Below are positions 26,601-34,610 of a stretch of DNA of 64,000 nt, one piece after another. The stretch comes from Lewinella sp. W8 (GTDB taxonomy: Bacteria > Bacteroidota > Bacteroidia > Chitinophagales > Saprospiraceae), in the NCBI RefSeq assembly GCF_004375085.3, contig NZ_SNAQ03000010.1, forward strand, positions 124,001 to 188,000, written 5' to 3'. The stretch's first letter is position 1, and each line of letters begins with the position of its first letter. The translations under genes and the position numbers were made by a program. A model generated the notes under the pieces. The model was not told the DNA's origin. It did no database searches and saw only the letters and a program-made list of their open reading frames with translations.

Positions 26601-26698
26601 AAAGGGCAGTCGAGAAGGCAGTTGAGAAGCAATTGGAAGGTACTTCCTTTTCGGTAGATGAAATCATGGCGATCTTGAAAAAACACGAGAATGGGTAG
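23630..26698 (+). CDS. hsdR: Type I restriction-modification endonuclease/translocase subunit (HsdR)
   Basis: A 1022-residue protein. The nuclease domain has KRPDIVLYINGIALGVMELK (about 130-150), giving PD and ExK. The SF2 helicase/translocase follows: HTQGSGKSLTMVW (Walker A, about 278-290), VFVDECHRTQSG (DEAD-like box, about 391) and FIGFTGTPLM. The C-terminal helical region would contact HsdM. The ATG at 23630 (MQVSDRERATQ) is preferred over an upstream TTG because a -7 box lies 23 bases before it. It cuts unmodified DNA after ATP-driven translocation. Unusually it is separated from hsdMS by mcrBC and a PIN/XRE pair, and has its own promoter. It overlaps the next gene by 8 bases. Confidence 0.95.
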   Translation: MQVSDRERATQERVLNQLNLELGWQYLGNWQYRENSRCVERKYLEQYLQKRGYAANVIQQAIDELMWLVEDQSRDLYPINMDVYRMLRYGIQVKPGVGENEVDVNFIDWDNFGRNDYYCAEEVSVAGVNNKRPDIVLYINGIALGVMELKRSSVSVAEGIRQLYGNQKEMYIRPFFHTSQLLVAANESQGLRYGTTLTPEKYYLQWKEETPTRESGLLRREIAQLLNRQRFHEIVKNYILFDGGVKKVCRPHQFFGIQAARARVQSDGEGAARGGIIWHTQGSGKSLTMVWLARWIIENVTDSRVVVITDRDELDKQIVRVFDQAGDDIRRAKSGADLLKLLNEHQPALICSLVHKFGTQLSGGKEVSEEDYAKELRAALPRGFRAKGNVFVFVDECHRTQSGKLNEAMKEVVLPEAVFIGFTGTPLMARDKKRSIEVFGSYIGTPYKFDQAVADGVVLDLRYEARDINQRISNQTRVDEWFDANTQGLNDIARHQLKQKWGTLQKVLSSKSRLDQIVMDINLDFISKPRLKEGQGNAMLVAGSVYEACRYYQLFQETDLAAHCAIVTSYSPSAGKVSKEDSGEGTTEELLKYEVYRKMLGDKDPEAFEREAKHTFINEPGRMKLLIVVDKLLTGFDAPSATYLYIDKSMRDHGLFQAICRVNRLDGEGKDYGYIIDYKDLFKSLEKSITDYTSEAFDNYDAEDVAGLIVDRIAAGRERLDDALDACEALIEPIGSHFMEPQMVYFCGQEGGPSRDDQELQQRRKVLYKLTAELSRAYAALANDMAKAGYTDGQTSAIKSRVVHFEKLRQNVQLRSNDRIDMKMYEAKMRRLIDMYIIAEHSRKISELEDFSLIELIVEKGKAAIASLPENIRASEDNIAETINANIRDEIVEKRATNPEFFERMSSLLEEIIRLREAKAIEYEEYLKRIVEFTRELRGKGQSSRYPENISTPRQVALYDNLGKDEVLAMMVEDTLRLSARDGWNGHPMKERAVEKAVEKQLEGTSFSVDEIMAILKKHENG

Positions 26699-27410
26699 AA
26701 AAACTACCGAAAAGGTAGGCGACGTAAGTGTTCAGGTGGAGTATAAGGCAGTCAAACACTTACACCTTAGTGTCCATCCGCCAGAGGGGACGGTAAAAGC
26801 AGTAGTACCCATCAATACGGATTCAGAGAAAGCTCGCCTGTTTATCGTCTCTAGGCTAGCTTGGATCAAACGCAGACAACGTGCCATCGCTGACCAACCA
26901 CGAAAATTACCTCCCCAGTTCACTGATGGGGAAAGTGCCTTTTTGTGGGGGAAGCAGTATCGAATCCGCCTTCAATCGACGGCTGGTCGACACCACGTAA
27001 AAACTAAGGGTGGATGGTTGGAGATTTGGGTTCGTCCCGGGACTGACCGGCGAGGAAGGCAAAGAACGTTGCGGAGGTATTATAGGGAGGAACTCATGCG
27101 AGAGACTCCTCATTTGGCACAAAAGTGGGAAAAAAGGACAGGATTAAGGGCTTCGGAATACAAGGTGAAATTGATGTATACGAAGTGGGGAAGTTGTAAC
27201 CCAGACGCTGGTAGAATCTGGCTCAACTTAGAATTGGCAAAGCATAATCGGGCTTGTCTAAGTTACTTGATCCTTCATGAGCTGTTACACCTTCAAATTC
27301 GGCAACATACAAGTGATTTTAAGGCACTTTTGACTAAATATCTTCCGACCTGGCGGTCAATTAGGGACGAGCTGAACAATGATTTTCCGGGGCTGCCAAT
27401 ACGGGAATGA
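26691..27410 (+). CDS. DUF45/YgjP-like M48-type metallohydrolase associated with type I R-M
   Basis: A 239-residue protein. The C-terminal zincin-like core has MYTKWGSCNPDAGRIWLNLE (about 163-182) and LILHELLHLQIRQHTSDF with HELLH at about 195-199; the downstream His in RQHTSDF completes the YgjP pattern. DUF45 proteins are commonly encoded directly after hsdR; their substrate is not known. It overlaps hsdR by 8 bases and is translationally coupled. Base composition is more AT-rich than the surrounding core genome. It ends 2 bases before the convergent methyltransferase gene. Confidence 0.88.
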   Translation: MGRKTTEKVGDVSVQVEYKAVKHLHLSVHPPEGTVKAVVPINTDSEKARLFIVSRLAWIKRRQRAIADQPRKLPPQFTDGESAFLWGKQYRIRLQSTAGRHHVKTKGGWLEIWVRPGTDRRGRQRTLRRYYREELMRETPHLAQKWEKRTGLRASEYKVKLMYTKWGSCNPDAGRIWLNLELAKHNRACLSYLILHELLHLQIRQHTSDFKALLTKYLPTWRSIRDELNNDFPGLPIRE

Positions 27411-27412
27411 GT

Positions 27413-28246
27413 TTACCACCACCAGCCCTTCCTCAATGCAAGATGTTCCTCCTCCACCCCCGGCCGGAAAAACAATACCCCCAGGTGGTACAAATCCAGC
27501 GAGGCGGATACCTCCGGCAGCCCCTTCAGCTCCTCCCACGCCCGTTCCATCCCGGGAGACCAGTGAATGTCTGCCACCACAAAGACGGCGTCCGCTGATC
27601 GGTGGGGCAGTAAGGTTTTTACGTAGTTCAGGGTTGGCTCGTAGCGGTGGTCGCCGTCGAGAAAGAGCAGGTCAAGGGACTCAATGGTCCCGGCTTGCTG
27701 ATCGTTGGGGAGATGCTCCTCCAGCCACTCCGCAAAGCTGGCCCGGTACTGGTGAAGCCCGGGGCCTGCGCCGGCTATTTGGAAGGTTTGTTGGGCGAGT
27801 TGGGCGATTTCCGAATTCCCCTCTACGGTGTGCAGCGCTGCCCTGGTGTTGGCGGCGTGCAGGTAAAGTCCGGAGATGCCGACGTTGGTGCCCAGTTCCA
27901 GGATAGTTTCGGCGCGGAGCCACAGCGCCAGTCGGAAAAGAAGTTTACCGGTGGAGGCGTCGATGGCGTTTTGCCGGACGAGCCGGGCCACCGGGCGCCG
28001 CGGCGCCCGGGTAGTGCGACTGGCGGCCCCCAGGGTTGCGGTGGAGACCGTGCCCGGTTGCCGCCGCCAGTGGCGGCGAATGCTGTTCACCAGGTCAAAG
28101 GCGTGGTAGTGGCGGTCATCCAGGTAGACCTCCCGGAGGAATTCTTGCAGGTATTCCCCCCGCACGGCGCGGGGAGATTTTGCCGCGAAGTACCAGCGGA
28201 GGGTGGTTTTAATGCGGAAGAGCCAGTATTTGAGAAAGCTCATCAT
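27413..28246 (-). CDS. Class I SAM-dependent methyltransferase (O-methyltransferase-like)
   Basis: A 277-residue protein; the double ATG at 28246-28241 is chosen over an upstream TTG. The methyltransferase core begins around residue 105: AETILELGTNVGISGLYLHA (motif I), LHTVEGNSEIAQLAQQTF, and SLDLLFLDGDHRYEPTLNYV (metal/SAM-binding acidic loop). VFVVADIHWSPGMERAWEEL follows. The pattern matches Bacteroidota proteins annotated as SAM-dependent or O-methyltransferases, acting on an unknown small molecule. The N-terminal ~100 residues are basic and arginine-rich. It is convergent with the defence island and marks its right border. Confidence 0.85.
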   Translation of the reverse strand: MMSFLKYWLFRIKTTLRWYFAAKSPRAVRGEYLQEFLREVYLDDRHYHAFDLVNSIRRHWRRQPGTVSTATLGAASRTTRAPRRPVARLVRQNAIDASTGKLLFRLALWLRAETILELGTNVGISGLYLHAANTRAALHTVEGNSEIAQLAQQTFQIAGAGPGLHQYRASFAEWLEEHLPNDQQAGTIESLDLLFLDGDHRYEPTLNYVKTLLPHRSADAVFVVADIHWSPGMERAWEELKGLPEVSASLDLYHLGVLFFRPGVEEEHLALRKGWWW

Positions 28247-28331
28247 TGTGGGCCGCAAGTTAGTATCCTGCTTATTACTTTAGCGCAGCATCGGAGGGGA
28301 ACCCCTTCCATTACCTACCTAATCAACGCCC

Positions 28332-29468
28332 ATGTCCCTGCTGGACGCACCTTATCGATTTACCCGACTGCAAAAGGGTCTCCTGTTTTTGGCGGGCCTG
28401 GTTCTTTTCCTGGCGGCCTGGTGGTTCCTGGCCGAAAGAATGTCGGTACAGCAACCCGTTGGTACCTTCAATACCCGACCGCCATCCAGCCTCACGACCG
28501 ATCCGGCGGAAATCGCGTACCGGGATTCCATTCTGCGGGCGGACAGCATCGCCTACGCCAACGCCACCGAATTCAAGAAGGTATACCCCCTGCTGCCACC
28601 ACCCCATCTGGTGTTTAAGTCCTTACCGGAGCTGATTAGTCCGCCGGAAGGGTCAGTGAACAAGAGCCTGGTCATCCACACCGCAATCTCCATCTGGCGC
28701 AATCTCCAGGGGTATTTTTGGGCGGTGTTCATCAGTTTGCTGATCGGCATTCCGATTGCGATCAGTCCGGTTGCCAAGGCCATGTTCAGCCGGCAAATTG
28801 ATACCCTGCGGTACGTTCCGCTTACGGCACTGACCCCCATCTTTTTGATCATCTTCCGACCGGAGGCCGCCGAGGCGATGAAGGTGAGTTTTCTGGCCTT
28901 CGGTATTCTGGTGTACCTGCTGCCCGTGGTGATGCAGCGACTCTGGGAAACCGAAGACGTCTACCTGAAAACGGCCTACACCCTGGGAGCCAGCGACTGG
29001 CAACTGGTCAAGAGCGTATACATTCCGGCGGTACTCAGCAAGCTGATTGACGATATCCGGGTACTTACGGCCATCAGCTGGACCTACATCATCATCGCGG
29101 AGGTGTACTACCGGGATGATGGACTGGGCTCATTGAGTTACATCCTGGGACGCCAGGGCAACGTAGCGGGCGTATTTGGCGTCCTCATCGTCATTGTGCT
29201 GATCGGTTACCTGCAGGATCAGCTTTTTGCCTACATGAACCGCAGGCTGTTCCCCCACCGGGACGTGAAATCCGTCCGCCCGGGTCTGAAGGAAACCCGG
29301 AGTGGATTCATGATCATTCTCGGAGTAGTGATGACTTACTTACTCATCAGTGCCCTGGTTGGCAAAGTGGCCATTCTGGGCTTCATCGTCGCGATCATCG
29401 TGGCGGCTGCCGCTCTCCTCATCATTTTTGGCGAAATCAAACTGCGCGGAGGCGTCCAAACTGCTTAA
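28332..29468 (+). CDS. ABC transporter permease (nitrate/taurine/SsuC-like family)
   Basis: A 378-residue inner-membrane permease. One transmembrane segment (about 15-35) is followed by a ~75-residue non-membrane stretch, longer than in SsuC/TauC permeases. The BPD_transp_1 domain spans about 120-310: WAVFISLLIGIPIAISP, LTALTPIFLIIFRPEAAEAM and the ATPase-coupling loop TAYTLGASDWQLVKSVYIPA. Two more hydrophobic segments lie at the C-terminus (about 325-370). It pairs with the ATPase gene 3 bases downstream. No substrate-binding protein gene is adjacent, so the substrate (nitrate, sulfonate, thiamine-precursor or similar) is unknown. Confidence 0.85.
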   Translation: MSLLDAPYRFTRLQKGLLFLAGLVLFLAAWWFLAERMSVQQPVGTFNTRPPSSLTTDPAEIAYRDSILRADSIAYANATEFKKVYPLLPPPHLVFKSLPELISPPEGSVNKSLVIHTAISIWRNLQGYFWAVFISLLIGIPIAISPVAKAMFSRQIDTLRYVPLTALTPIFLIIFRPEAAEAMKVSFLAFGILVYLLPVVMQRLWETEDVYLKTAYTLGASDWQLVKSVYIPAVLSKLIDDIRVLTAISWTYIIIAEVYYRDDGLGSLSYILGRQGNVAGVFGVLIVIVLIGYLQDQLFAYMNRRLFPHRDVKSVRPGLKETRSGFMIILGVVMTYLLISALVGKVAILGFIVAIIVAAAALLIIFGEIKLRGGVQTA

Positions 29469-29471
29469 TCC

Positions 29472-30281
29472 ATGCCAGACTTTCAGGACAGTAATCTCGA
29501 GAACATCATCGAGCTCCGGAATATCTCCCAGAGCTACGACGGCGGAAAGAACTACATCATTCAGGGCCTGGATTTTCTGGTCGAGGACAAACCCGCTCAG
29601 GGGCAGTTCGTGGCCATACTCGGGGCTTCGGGGGCGGGTAAGAGTACCGTTCTGCGGTACATTGCCGGCCTGCAACAGCCGACGGAGGGTACCGTACTGG
29701 TCAAGGGAAAACCGATCCGGGAAGCCCCCCGGGTGGGCATGGTTTTCCAGCAGTACAGTAGTCTTCCGTGGCTCACCGTGCTGGAGAACGTGGCGCTTCC
29801 GCTCCAGTATCAGGGAGTGGCCAAATCCGAGCGACTGGCCCGGGCCGAAGAGATGATCGAGCTGGTGGGGCTGGCCGGGCACGAACAGAAATACGCCCAG
29901 TATCCGACCTTGTCGGGCGGGCAGCTTCAGCGGGTGGCCATTGCCCGAAGCCTGATCGCCAACCCCGATATCCTGCTGATGGACGAGCCCTTCGGCGCCC
30001 TGGACATCAATACCCGCCTACAGATGCAGGATTTGCTTACGGAGGTGTGGCACCGGATCCATCCCACCATCGTCTTCGTGACCCACGACATTTCGGAGGC
30101 CGTGTACCTGGCGGACGACATCTACATGATGAAACCCGCCCCCAGCCGTTTTACGGAACACGTCAAAGTGGATCTTCCCCTGAAGCGCGACCGCTCGACG
30201 AAGCGCACGGATCGCTACGTGGAACTGGTGCGACTGGTGGAGGATAAAATGATCCAGATTACGAGTGGACAGGGGGAGTGA
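29472..30281 (+). CDS. ABC transporter ATP-binding protein (SsuB/TauB-like)
   Basis: A 269-residue ATPase with Walker A GASGAGKST (about 50-58), Q-loop in GMVFQQYSSLPWLTVLENVA, signature TLSGGQLQRVAIARSLI (about 145-161), Walker B ILLMDEPFGALD (about 166-177) and the H-loop VTHDISEAVYLADDIYMM. The sequence falls in the nitrate/sulfonate/taurine importer group. It is 3 bases after the permease gene, forming a two-gene operon without a binding protein. A repeat-rich hairpin region follows the stop. Confidence 0.92.
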   Translation: MPDFQDSNLENIIELRNISQSYDGGKNYIIQGLDFLVEDKPAQGQFVAILGASGAGKSTVLRYIAGLQQPTEGTVLVKGKPIREAPRVGMVFQQYSSLPWLTVLENVALPLQYQGVAKSERLARAEEMIELVGLAGHEQKYAQYPTLSGGQLQRVAIARSLIANPDILLMDEPFGALDINTRLQMQDLLTEVWHRIHPTIVFVTHDISEAVYLADDIYMMKPAPSRFTEHVKVDLPLKRDRSTKRTDRYVELVRLVEDKMIQITSGQGE

Positions 30282-30286
30282 GGAGT

Positions 30287-30386
30287 GAGGACTTAGGATT
30301 CAGGAGTGAGGATTTAGGATTGAGGATTGAGGATTCAGGAAGAGTGTGTGCCTAAATCCTAAATCCTGAATCCTTGATCCTTAAGC
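30287..30386 (+). repeat. AGGATT direct and inverted repeats after the ABC operon
   Basis: A run of AGGATT-type units (GAGGATTTAGGATTGAGGAT and similar) is followed by their reverse complement (CCTAAATCCTAAATCCTGAA and similar), so the RNA can form a long imperfect hairpin just after the stop codon. The family is also present at 14102-14136. Confidence 0.6.
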
Positions 30387-30397
30387 CTGTAATTATT

Positions 30398-30417
30398 GCA
30401 CCTGCGCTCCGTCGCCC
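30398..30417 (+). repeat. Copy of the dispersed 20-bp GC-rich motif
   Basis: GCACCTGCGCTCCGTCGCCC, an exact match to the consensus, in the intergenic space before grpE. Confidence 0.65.
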
Positions 30418-30580
30418 TACGTGAACAACAGCGTGTAGGATCGTTACTTTTCCCGGGATTTTAGGTCAAAATGCCGAACCATTTGGCAGTTTTTGCCTTC
30501 CTGTCCTGACAGATTGGCCCTTCGTGGAGATGGTCCGTCATTTGCACACCGCACGCAAGATGCTTAAACGAGTATTTAAC

Positions 30581-31162
30581 ATGGCAAAAAAGAATTCCAA
30601 CGAACCCATCGTGGATGACGAGCTTCTGGAGCAATCAGGTGCCGAACCGGAAGAGAATACGGTAGCTGACCCCGTCGAGGAAGAGCTGATTGAACAACAG
30701 GAACAGGGAGAGCCGGAGAACGAATCAGCTTTTACCCAAAAAATTGCTGATCTCGAAGACCGCAACCTGAGACTTCGGGCTGAATTTGAAAATTTCAAAA
30801 GACGCAGCAACCGGGAGAAGCTTGATCTCATCGAAACTGCCGGAAAAAAAACTATGCTCGCGCTCCTGCCGGTGCTGGATGATTTTGACCGGGCCAAACA
30901 GCAGGCCCTCAGCGATGAGGGAACGGCGAAAGTTTGGGAAAGCGGCATCGGACTCATCGTCAAGAAGTTGCTGACCAGCCTGGAGGCCCAGGGACTCCGC
31001 CCCATGGATAGTACGGGGAAAGACTTTGACGCTGATTTCCACGAGGCCGTAACCGAAATTCCCAATCCTGAAATGTCGGGCAAAGTGGTGGATACCATCG
31101 AGCGGGGATACACCCTGAACGGAAAAATCATCCGGCACGCCAAGGTCGTCGTCGGAAAATAA
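30581..31162 (+). CDS. grpE: GrpE nucleotide exchange factor
   Basis: A 193-residue protein. An acidic N-terminus (about 5-55) is followed by a long coiled coil (LEDRNLRLRAEFENFKRRSN) and the GrpE head: MLALLPVLDDFDRAKQQA, DFHEAVTEIPNP and KVVDTIERGYTLNGKIIRHA. GrpE releases ADP from DnaK. The ATG at 30581 is preferred; an upstream in-frame ATG at 30560 would add seven residues. It is the first gene of grpE-dnaJ-gldH; the gap to dnaJ is 50 bases. A short inverted repeat (CTGTC, 2 bases, GACAG) lies about 70 bases upstream, but no recognised heat-shock element. Confidence 0.95.
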   Translation: MAKKNSNEPIVDDELLEQSGAEPEENTVADPVEEELIEQQEQGEPENESAFTQKIADLEDRNLRLRAEFENFKRRSNREKLDLIETAGKKTMLALLPVLDDFDRAKQQALSDEGTAKVWESGIGLIVKKLLTSLEAQGLRPMDSTGKDFDADFHEAVTEIPNPEMSGKVVDTIERGYTLNGKIIRHAKVVVGK

Positions 31163-31212
31163 CCCCCCTTTTCGGAAGTCTTCCCTTCCCCAATTAATTG
31201 ACAAGCCCGTCT

Positions 31213-32373
31213 ATGGCAAAGCGTGATTATTATGATGTCCTCGGCGTTGATAAAGGTGCCGACGAAAATACTTTGAAGAAAGCCTACCGGAAGCTGGCCA
31301 TGAAGTATCACCCGGACCGTAACCCCGGGGATGCGGAAGCCGAAGAGAAATTCAAGGAAGCCGCCGAAGCTTACGATGTGCTCAGTGATTCCGAAAAGCG
31401 GGCACGCTACGACCGTTTTGGCCATGCCGGTATGGGGCAGGGGGGAGGATTCTCCGGCGCCGGCGGTATGACGATGGAAGACATCATGTCTCAGTTTGGT
31501 GACATGTTTGGCGATGGTGGAGGTCCCTTCGGCTCTTTCTTTGGCGGCAGTGCCGGTGGCGCCGGACGTCGGCCACGCGGGGAGCGGGGGTCTAATCTGC
31601 GGATTAAAGTTGCCCTTTCGCTGGAAGAAATCGCCAATGGCGTAACCAAAAGAATCAAGGTCAAGCGCCAGAAAACCTGTGAGGTTTGTGACGGTAGCGG
31701 CGCCAAAGACGCCAGTAATGTATCTACTTGTGGCACCTGTGGTGGTGCGGGGGTGGTGCGGCAGGTTCGGTCCACTTTCCTGGGGCAGATGGCCACGACC
31801 ACGACCTGCCCAACCTGTTCCGGAGCGGGAACGGTGGTGAAGGCCAGTTGTAGCAACTGCAAGGGCGAGGGACGTACCTACGGGGAAGATACCATTGAGG
31901 TCAAAATTCCCGCCGGAGTAGAGGAAGGCATGCAGCTGAGTATGCGCGGGAAGGGCAACGCCGGCCGCCGGGGCGGCCCGGCCGGAGACCTGTTGATCAA
32001 CATTCAGGAAAAACCCCACGAAACGCTTCAGCGGGATGGGCAAAAACTGATTTTTGACCTCTACCTCAATTTCGCGGATGCGGCCCTCGGCACCTCGGTT
32101 GAAGTGCCCACCATTGACGGGCGGGTGAAAATCAAGGTTCCCGCCGGTACCCAATCCGGTAAGATTTTCCGCTTACGGGGCAAGGGGTTACCGGCCCTGC
32201 AGGGGCACGGCAAAGGTGATCAGTTGATTCACGTGAACCTTTGGACCCCAAAGAACCTCACCAAGGAGGAAACCGCGCTGCTGGAAAAGATGCGTGACAT
32301 GGAAAACTTCAAGCCCAAACTCGAAAAGGGCGACAAGGGATTCTTTGAGCGGATGAAAGAATATTTCAGCTGA
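31213..32373 (+). CDS. dnaJ: DnaJ co-chaperone (type I Hsp40)
   Basis: A 386-residue protein with complete type I architecture. The J domain has the HPD motif in [10 protein letters not shown] (about 35). A G/F-rich linker follows, then four zinc-binding repeats [24 protein letters not shown] and CSNCKGEG (about 156-225), then the two C-terminal substrate-binding domains. It delivers clients to DnaK and stimulates its ATPase. Start at 31213 ([12 protein letters not shown]) rather than an upstream TTG. It lies between grpE and gldH. Confidence 0.96.
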   Translation: MAKRDYYDVLGVDKGADENTLKKAYRKLAMKYHPDRNPGDAEAEEKFKEAAEAYDVLSDSEKRARYDRFGHAGMGQGGGFSGAGGMTMEDIMSQFGDMFGDGGGPFGSFFGGSAGGAGRRPRGERGSNLRIKVALSLEEIANGVTKRIKVKRQKTCEVCDGSGAKDASNVSTCGTCGGAGVVRQVRSTFLGQMATTTTCPTCSGAGTVVKASCSNCKGEGRTYGEDTIEVKIPAGVEEGMQLSMRGKGNAGRRGGPAGDLLINIQEKPHETLQRDGQKLIFDLYLNFADAALGTSVEVPTIDGRVKIKVPAGTQSGKIFRLRGKGLPALQGHGKGDQLIHVNLWTPKNLTKEETALLEKMRDMENFKPKLEKGDKGFFERMKEYFS

Positions 32374-32412
32374 TCTTTGCGTCTTCAAGGCCAGAAAGCC
32401 CCAAATCCTACT

Positions 32413-32931
32413 ATGAGACAACTGGCGCAAATTATTTTTTCAATCCCTACTCCCAAAGGAAGCGGACGTTGGTTAATGGCTTTTTTGCCCCTGTGTCTGC
32501 TGCTGACGGGCTGTGGTCCGGAAATCCTCTTTGAGCGAACGCAAGAGTTGCCCACCGGAGGGTGGGCCTATCAGGATTCCGTGGCCTTCGAATTCAGTGT
32601 GCCCGATACCGTTCGGAAATACGACCTTTTGCTGAACGTAACCCACGACCAAAGCTTTCCCTACCAGAATTTCTACGTCAATATTCACACGGACTTCCCC
32701 AACGGGCGGCGAACAACCCAACGCGTATCGCTGCAACTAGCGGGTGATTTTGGCGCGTGGCTGGGCGACTGTGGAGGTACAAGCTGTGATTTACAAATTC
32801 CCGTGCTCTCCAACGCCCGATTCGCTCAGTCCGGAACGTTTGGCGTTGTGGTAGAACAATACTCTCGTGATGAACCCCTGGTGGGCGTCCGGGAACTGGG
32901 GCTGCGGGTAGAGGTGGCCGAAGAACAGTAA
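32413..32931 (+). CDS. gldH: Gliding motility lipoprotein GldH
   Basis: A 172-residue lipoprotein with lipobox LLLTGC (Cys 34). The mature part has YQDSVAFEFSVPDTVRKYDL, LNVTHDQSFPYQNFYVNIHT and GTFGVVVEQYSRDEPLVGVR, the conserved GldH pattern. GldH is one of the lipoproteins needed for gliding in Flavobacterium; its precise role is unresolved. Start chosen at ATG 32413 rather than a TTG at 32377. It follows dnaJ with a 39-base gap and may be read from the grpE promoter. Confidence 0.9.
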   Translation: MRQLAQIIFSIPTPKGSGRWLMAFLPLCLLLTGCGPEILFERTQELPTGGWAYQDSVAFEFSVPDTVRKYDLLLNVTHDQSFPYQNFYVNIHTDFPNGRRTTQRVSLQLAGDFGAWLGDCGGTSCDLQIPVLSNARFAQSGTFGVVVEQYSRDEPLVGVRELGLRVEVAEEQ

Positions 32932-32953
32932 GCTCCCGTACCCGAAGGCGAGA

Positions 32954-32986
32954 TTTGACAAGTCCCGGTGAAATGGCTACATTTTG
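32954..32986 (+). promoter_or_regulatory. Promoter for the small two-TM protein
   Basis: TTTG (32954-32957), 20 bases, then TACATTTTG (32978-32986), a Bacteroidota-type promoter with one extra base in the -7 box. Predicted transcription start about 20 bases before the ATG at 33013, which supports that start. Confidence 0.5.
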
Positions 32987-33012
32987 CCAGATTCACCAAC
33001 CCGCCAAAACGG

Positions 33013-33201
33013 ATGCTCAATAAATTTCGCGACAAGTACTGGCTCCTGGCCTTTGGCGTAGCCCTACTTGTTCTTGGTTCCACGATATTCGCTTTTGACC
33101 TGTCGGAGCAAACCCGTAAATGGGTGGTGGGCCTGTTGATCTTCGTCTACATGCCGGCCGTAGAAATACTGTTGTGGTTAAAGCGACGTAACACCGAGTA
33201 A
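33013..33201 (+). CDS. Small two-transmembrane-segment protein
   Basis: A 62-residue protein with two hydrophobic segments, LLAFGVALLVLGSTIFAFDL and WVVGLLIFVYMPAVEILLWL, and a basic C-terminus (KRRNTE). No family was recognised beyond a small membrane protein. The ATG at 33013 is favoured by the upstream promoter; an earlier in-frame ATG (32968) lies upstream of the predicted transcription start. Convergent with rpoD, 14 bases away. Confidence 0.6.
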   Translation: MLNKFRDKYWLLAFGVALLVLGSTIFAFDLSEQTRKWVVGLLIFVYMPAVEILLWLKRRNTE

Positions 33202-33215
33202 CCGGCGCCGAACAA

Positions 33216-34082
33216 TTACCCCAAATAACTTTTGAGGAGATGCTTATTACGGCTCCGCCGTAAGCGGCGAATGGCCCGCTCCTTGATCTGGCGGACCCGC
33301 TCGCGCGTCAGGTCGAAACGCTCTCCGATTTCTTCGAGATTGAGTTGTTCTTCACCGTCAAGACCAAAGTAACAGGCCAGGACGGTGCGTTCGCGGGGGG
33401 CGAGCATATTGAGATTGGAAATTACTTCCTTAGACAGCGACTCCCCCATGATTTTCACGTCCGGGTTGGATTCTCCGTCGGTGGCCATGGTGTCCAGCAT
33501 GGTAATGTCCGAATCATCGCCGGCAACCGGGGCGTCAAAGGAAAGGTGGCGTTGCCGGCCGCGCAGGGCGCGTTCGACGTCGGCCAGGGAAACGTTCAGC
33601 AAATCGGCCAGTTCTTCCGGCTCCGGGTCCCGCTCAAATTCCTGTTGGAAACTGGCGATGGCCTGAGACACTTTGGTGTAGCCGGCTGCCTTGTTGTTGG
33701 GCATTCTCACCAGACGACTGTATTCCACGATGGCCTGCATGATGCTCTGGCGAATCCACCAGACGGCGTAGGAGATAAACTTGAAACCGCGGGTTTCGTC
33801 AAATCGCTTGGCGGCCTTAATCAGACCGACGTTTCCTTCGTTGATCAGGTCGGCCAGACTCAATCCCTGGTTTTGGTACTGCTTGGCTACCGAAACGACG
33901 AAACGGAGGTTGGCTTTAGTCAGTTTTTCCAGGGCCAGTTCGTCCCCTTCACGAATGCGGGCGGCTAGCTGAGCCTCCTCTTCGGGGGTTAGCAGGTCGA
34001 TCTTTCCGATGTCGGATAAATACTTCTCTAACGCGATGCTCTCGCGCGAAGTGATTTTATTACTGATCTTTAGTTGCCGCAT
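33216..34082 (-). CDS. rpoD: Primary sigma factor RpoD (short Bacteroidota type)
   Basis: A 288-residue housekeeping sigma-70. The N-terminus [20 protein letters not shown] is typical of the Bacteroidota primary sigma factor, which lacks the long region 1.1 of proteobacteria. Region 2 has [40 protein letters not shown] and [20 protein letters not shown]. Region 3 and region 4 ([20 protein letters not shown]) are intact. This sigma recognises TTTG/TAnnTTTG promoters, consistent with those found across the window. Confidence 0.97.
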   Translation of the reverse strand: MRQLKISNKITSRESIALEKYLSDIGKIDLLTPEEEAQLAARIREGDELALEKLTKANLRFVVSVAKQYQNQGLSLADLINEGNVGLIKAAKRFDETRGFKFISYAVWWIRQSIMQAIVEYSRLVRMPNNKAAGYTKVSQAIASFQQEFERDPEPEELADLLNVSLADVERALRGRQRHLSFDAPVAGDDSDITMLDTMATDGESNPDVKIMGESLSKEVISNLNMLAPRERTVLACYFGLDGEEQLNLEEIGERFDLTRERVRQIKERAIRRLRRSRNKHLLKSYLG

Positions 34083-34610
34083 TCCTGGAGCCTTTTCAAA
34101 GCTTGTGTTTTTTTGTCATCCGGAGAATGGGAGCATACTCCCGTTTGGTTCCTGATCCCCGAAAAATACATTTCTTAAAATATGTCCTAATATAGAAAAA
34201 GTTTCAAGGAATCGCAGGGACAAATCGACCAGGGCGAATTTTCCAATTTTAATTGCCGCCCCGCCAACAGTAATGACGGTGGGTTTCTTCCCGGGTTGCT
34301 TCCGGTTTTTCGACGAATGATTTCCAGACTCAGGCCGTGAGGACCTGATGTTTTGCGAGGAAGGAAGGGCCAATGGTCACCCCCGCTCCCGGTCCGCTGG
34401 GTACGAGAATCCGACCGGTTCTCACGAAAGGCTTAGACTTCCCAATAGACCGGGAACGGTGGTGAGAAAAGCACGACGTTTCATGGATGAAGGGATTTTT
34501 TGTTGCTCGCGCGACTCTTCCGGAGCGGCAGATGGGGCGGAAGGTTTTAGTGTTTCTTTGCACGAGTGGGGATAATCAGGACGTTTTGCCTTCAACTAAA
34601 CCCTCAGACC
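34083..34610. other. Intergenic region upstream of rpoD and the DUF4846 gene
   Basis: Apart from the possible enolase-superfamily remnant, this divergent region shows no recognised gene, terminator or repeat. It must contain the rpoD promoter, but no clean TTTG/TAnnTTTG pair was found. Confidence 0.5.
34330..34437 (-). pseudogene. Possible C-terminal remnant of an enolase-superfamily gene
   Basis: A short minus-strand frame ends GRILVPSGPGAGVTIGPSFL then AKHQVLTA and a stop. This resembles the C-terminal end of mandelate racemase/muconate lactonizing enzyme-type proteins (usually a PxGPGxGVxxD-like segment near the end). Nothing upstream in the frame matches, so if real it is a decayed fragment. 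The rest of 34083-34610 holds no recognised gene. Confidence 0.3.

Noticed and set aside
14333-27410. The defence island as an integrated element with att sites and an integrase
   Set aside because: No integrase, tRNA or flanking direct repeats were seen at either border.
30478-30500. Sigma-54-like TTGGCA...TTGC before grpE
   Set aside because: The GG and GC dinucleotides are 10 rather than 12 bases apart, and such promoters are rare in Bacteroidota.
30538-32154. A 538-codon open frame antisense to grpE and dnaJ
   Set aside because: Shadow of strong codon bias on the plus strand; no domain, while both plus-strand genes are complete and conserved.
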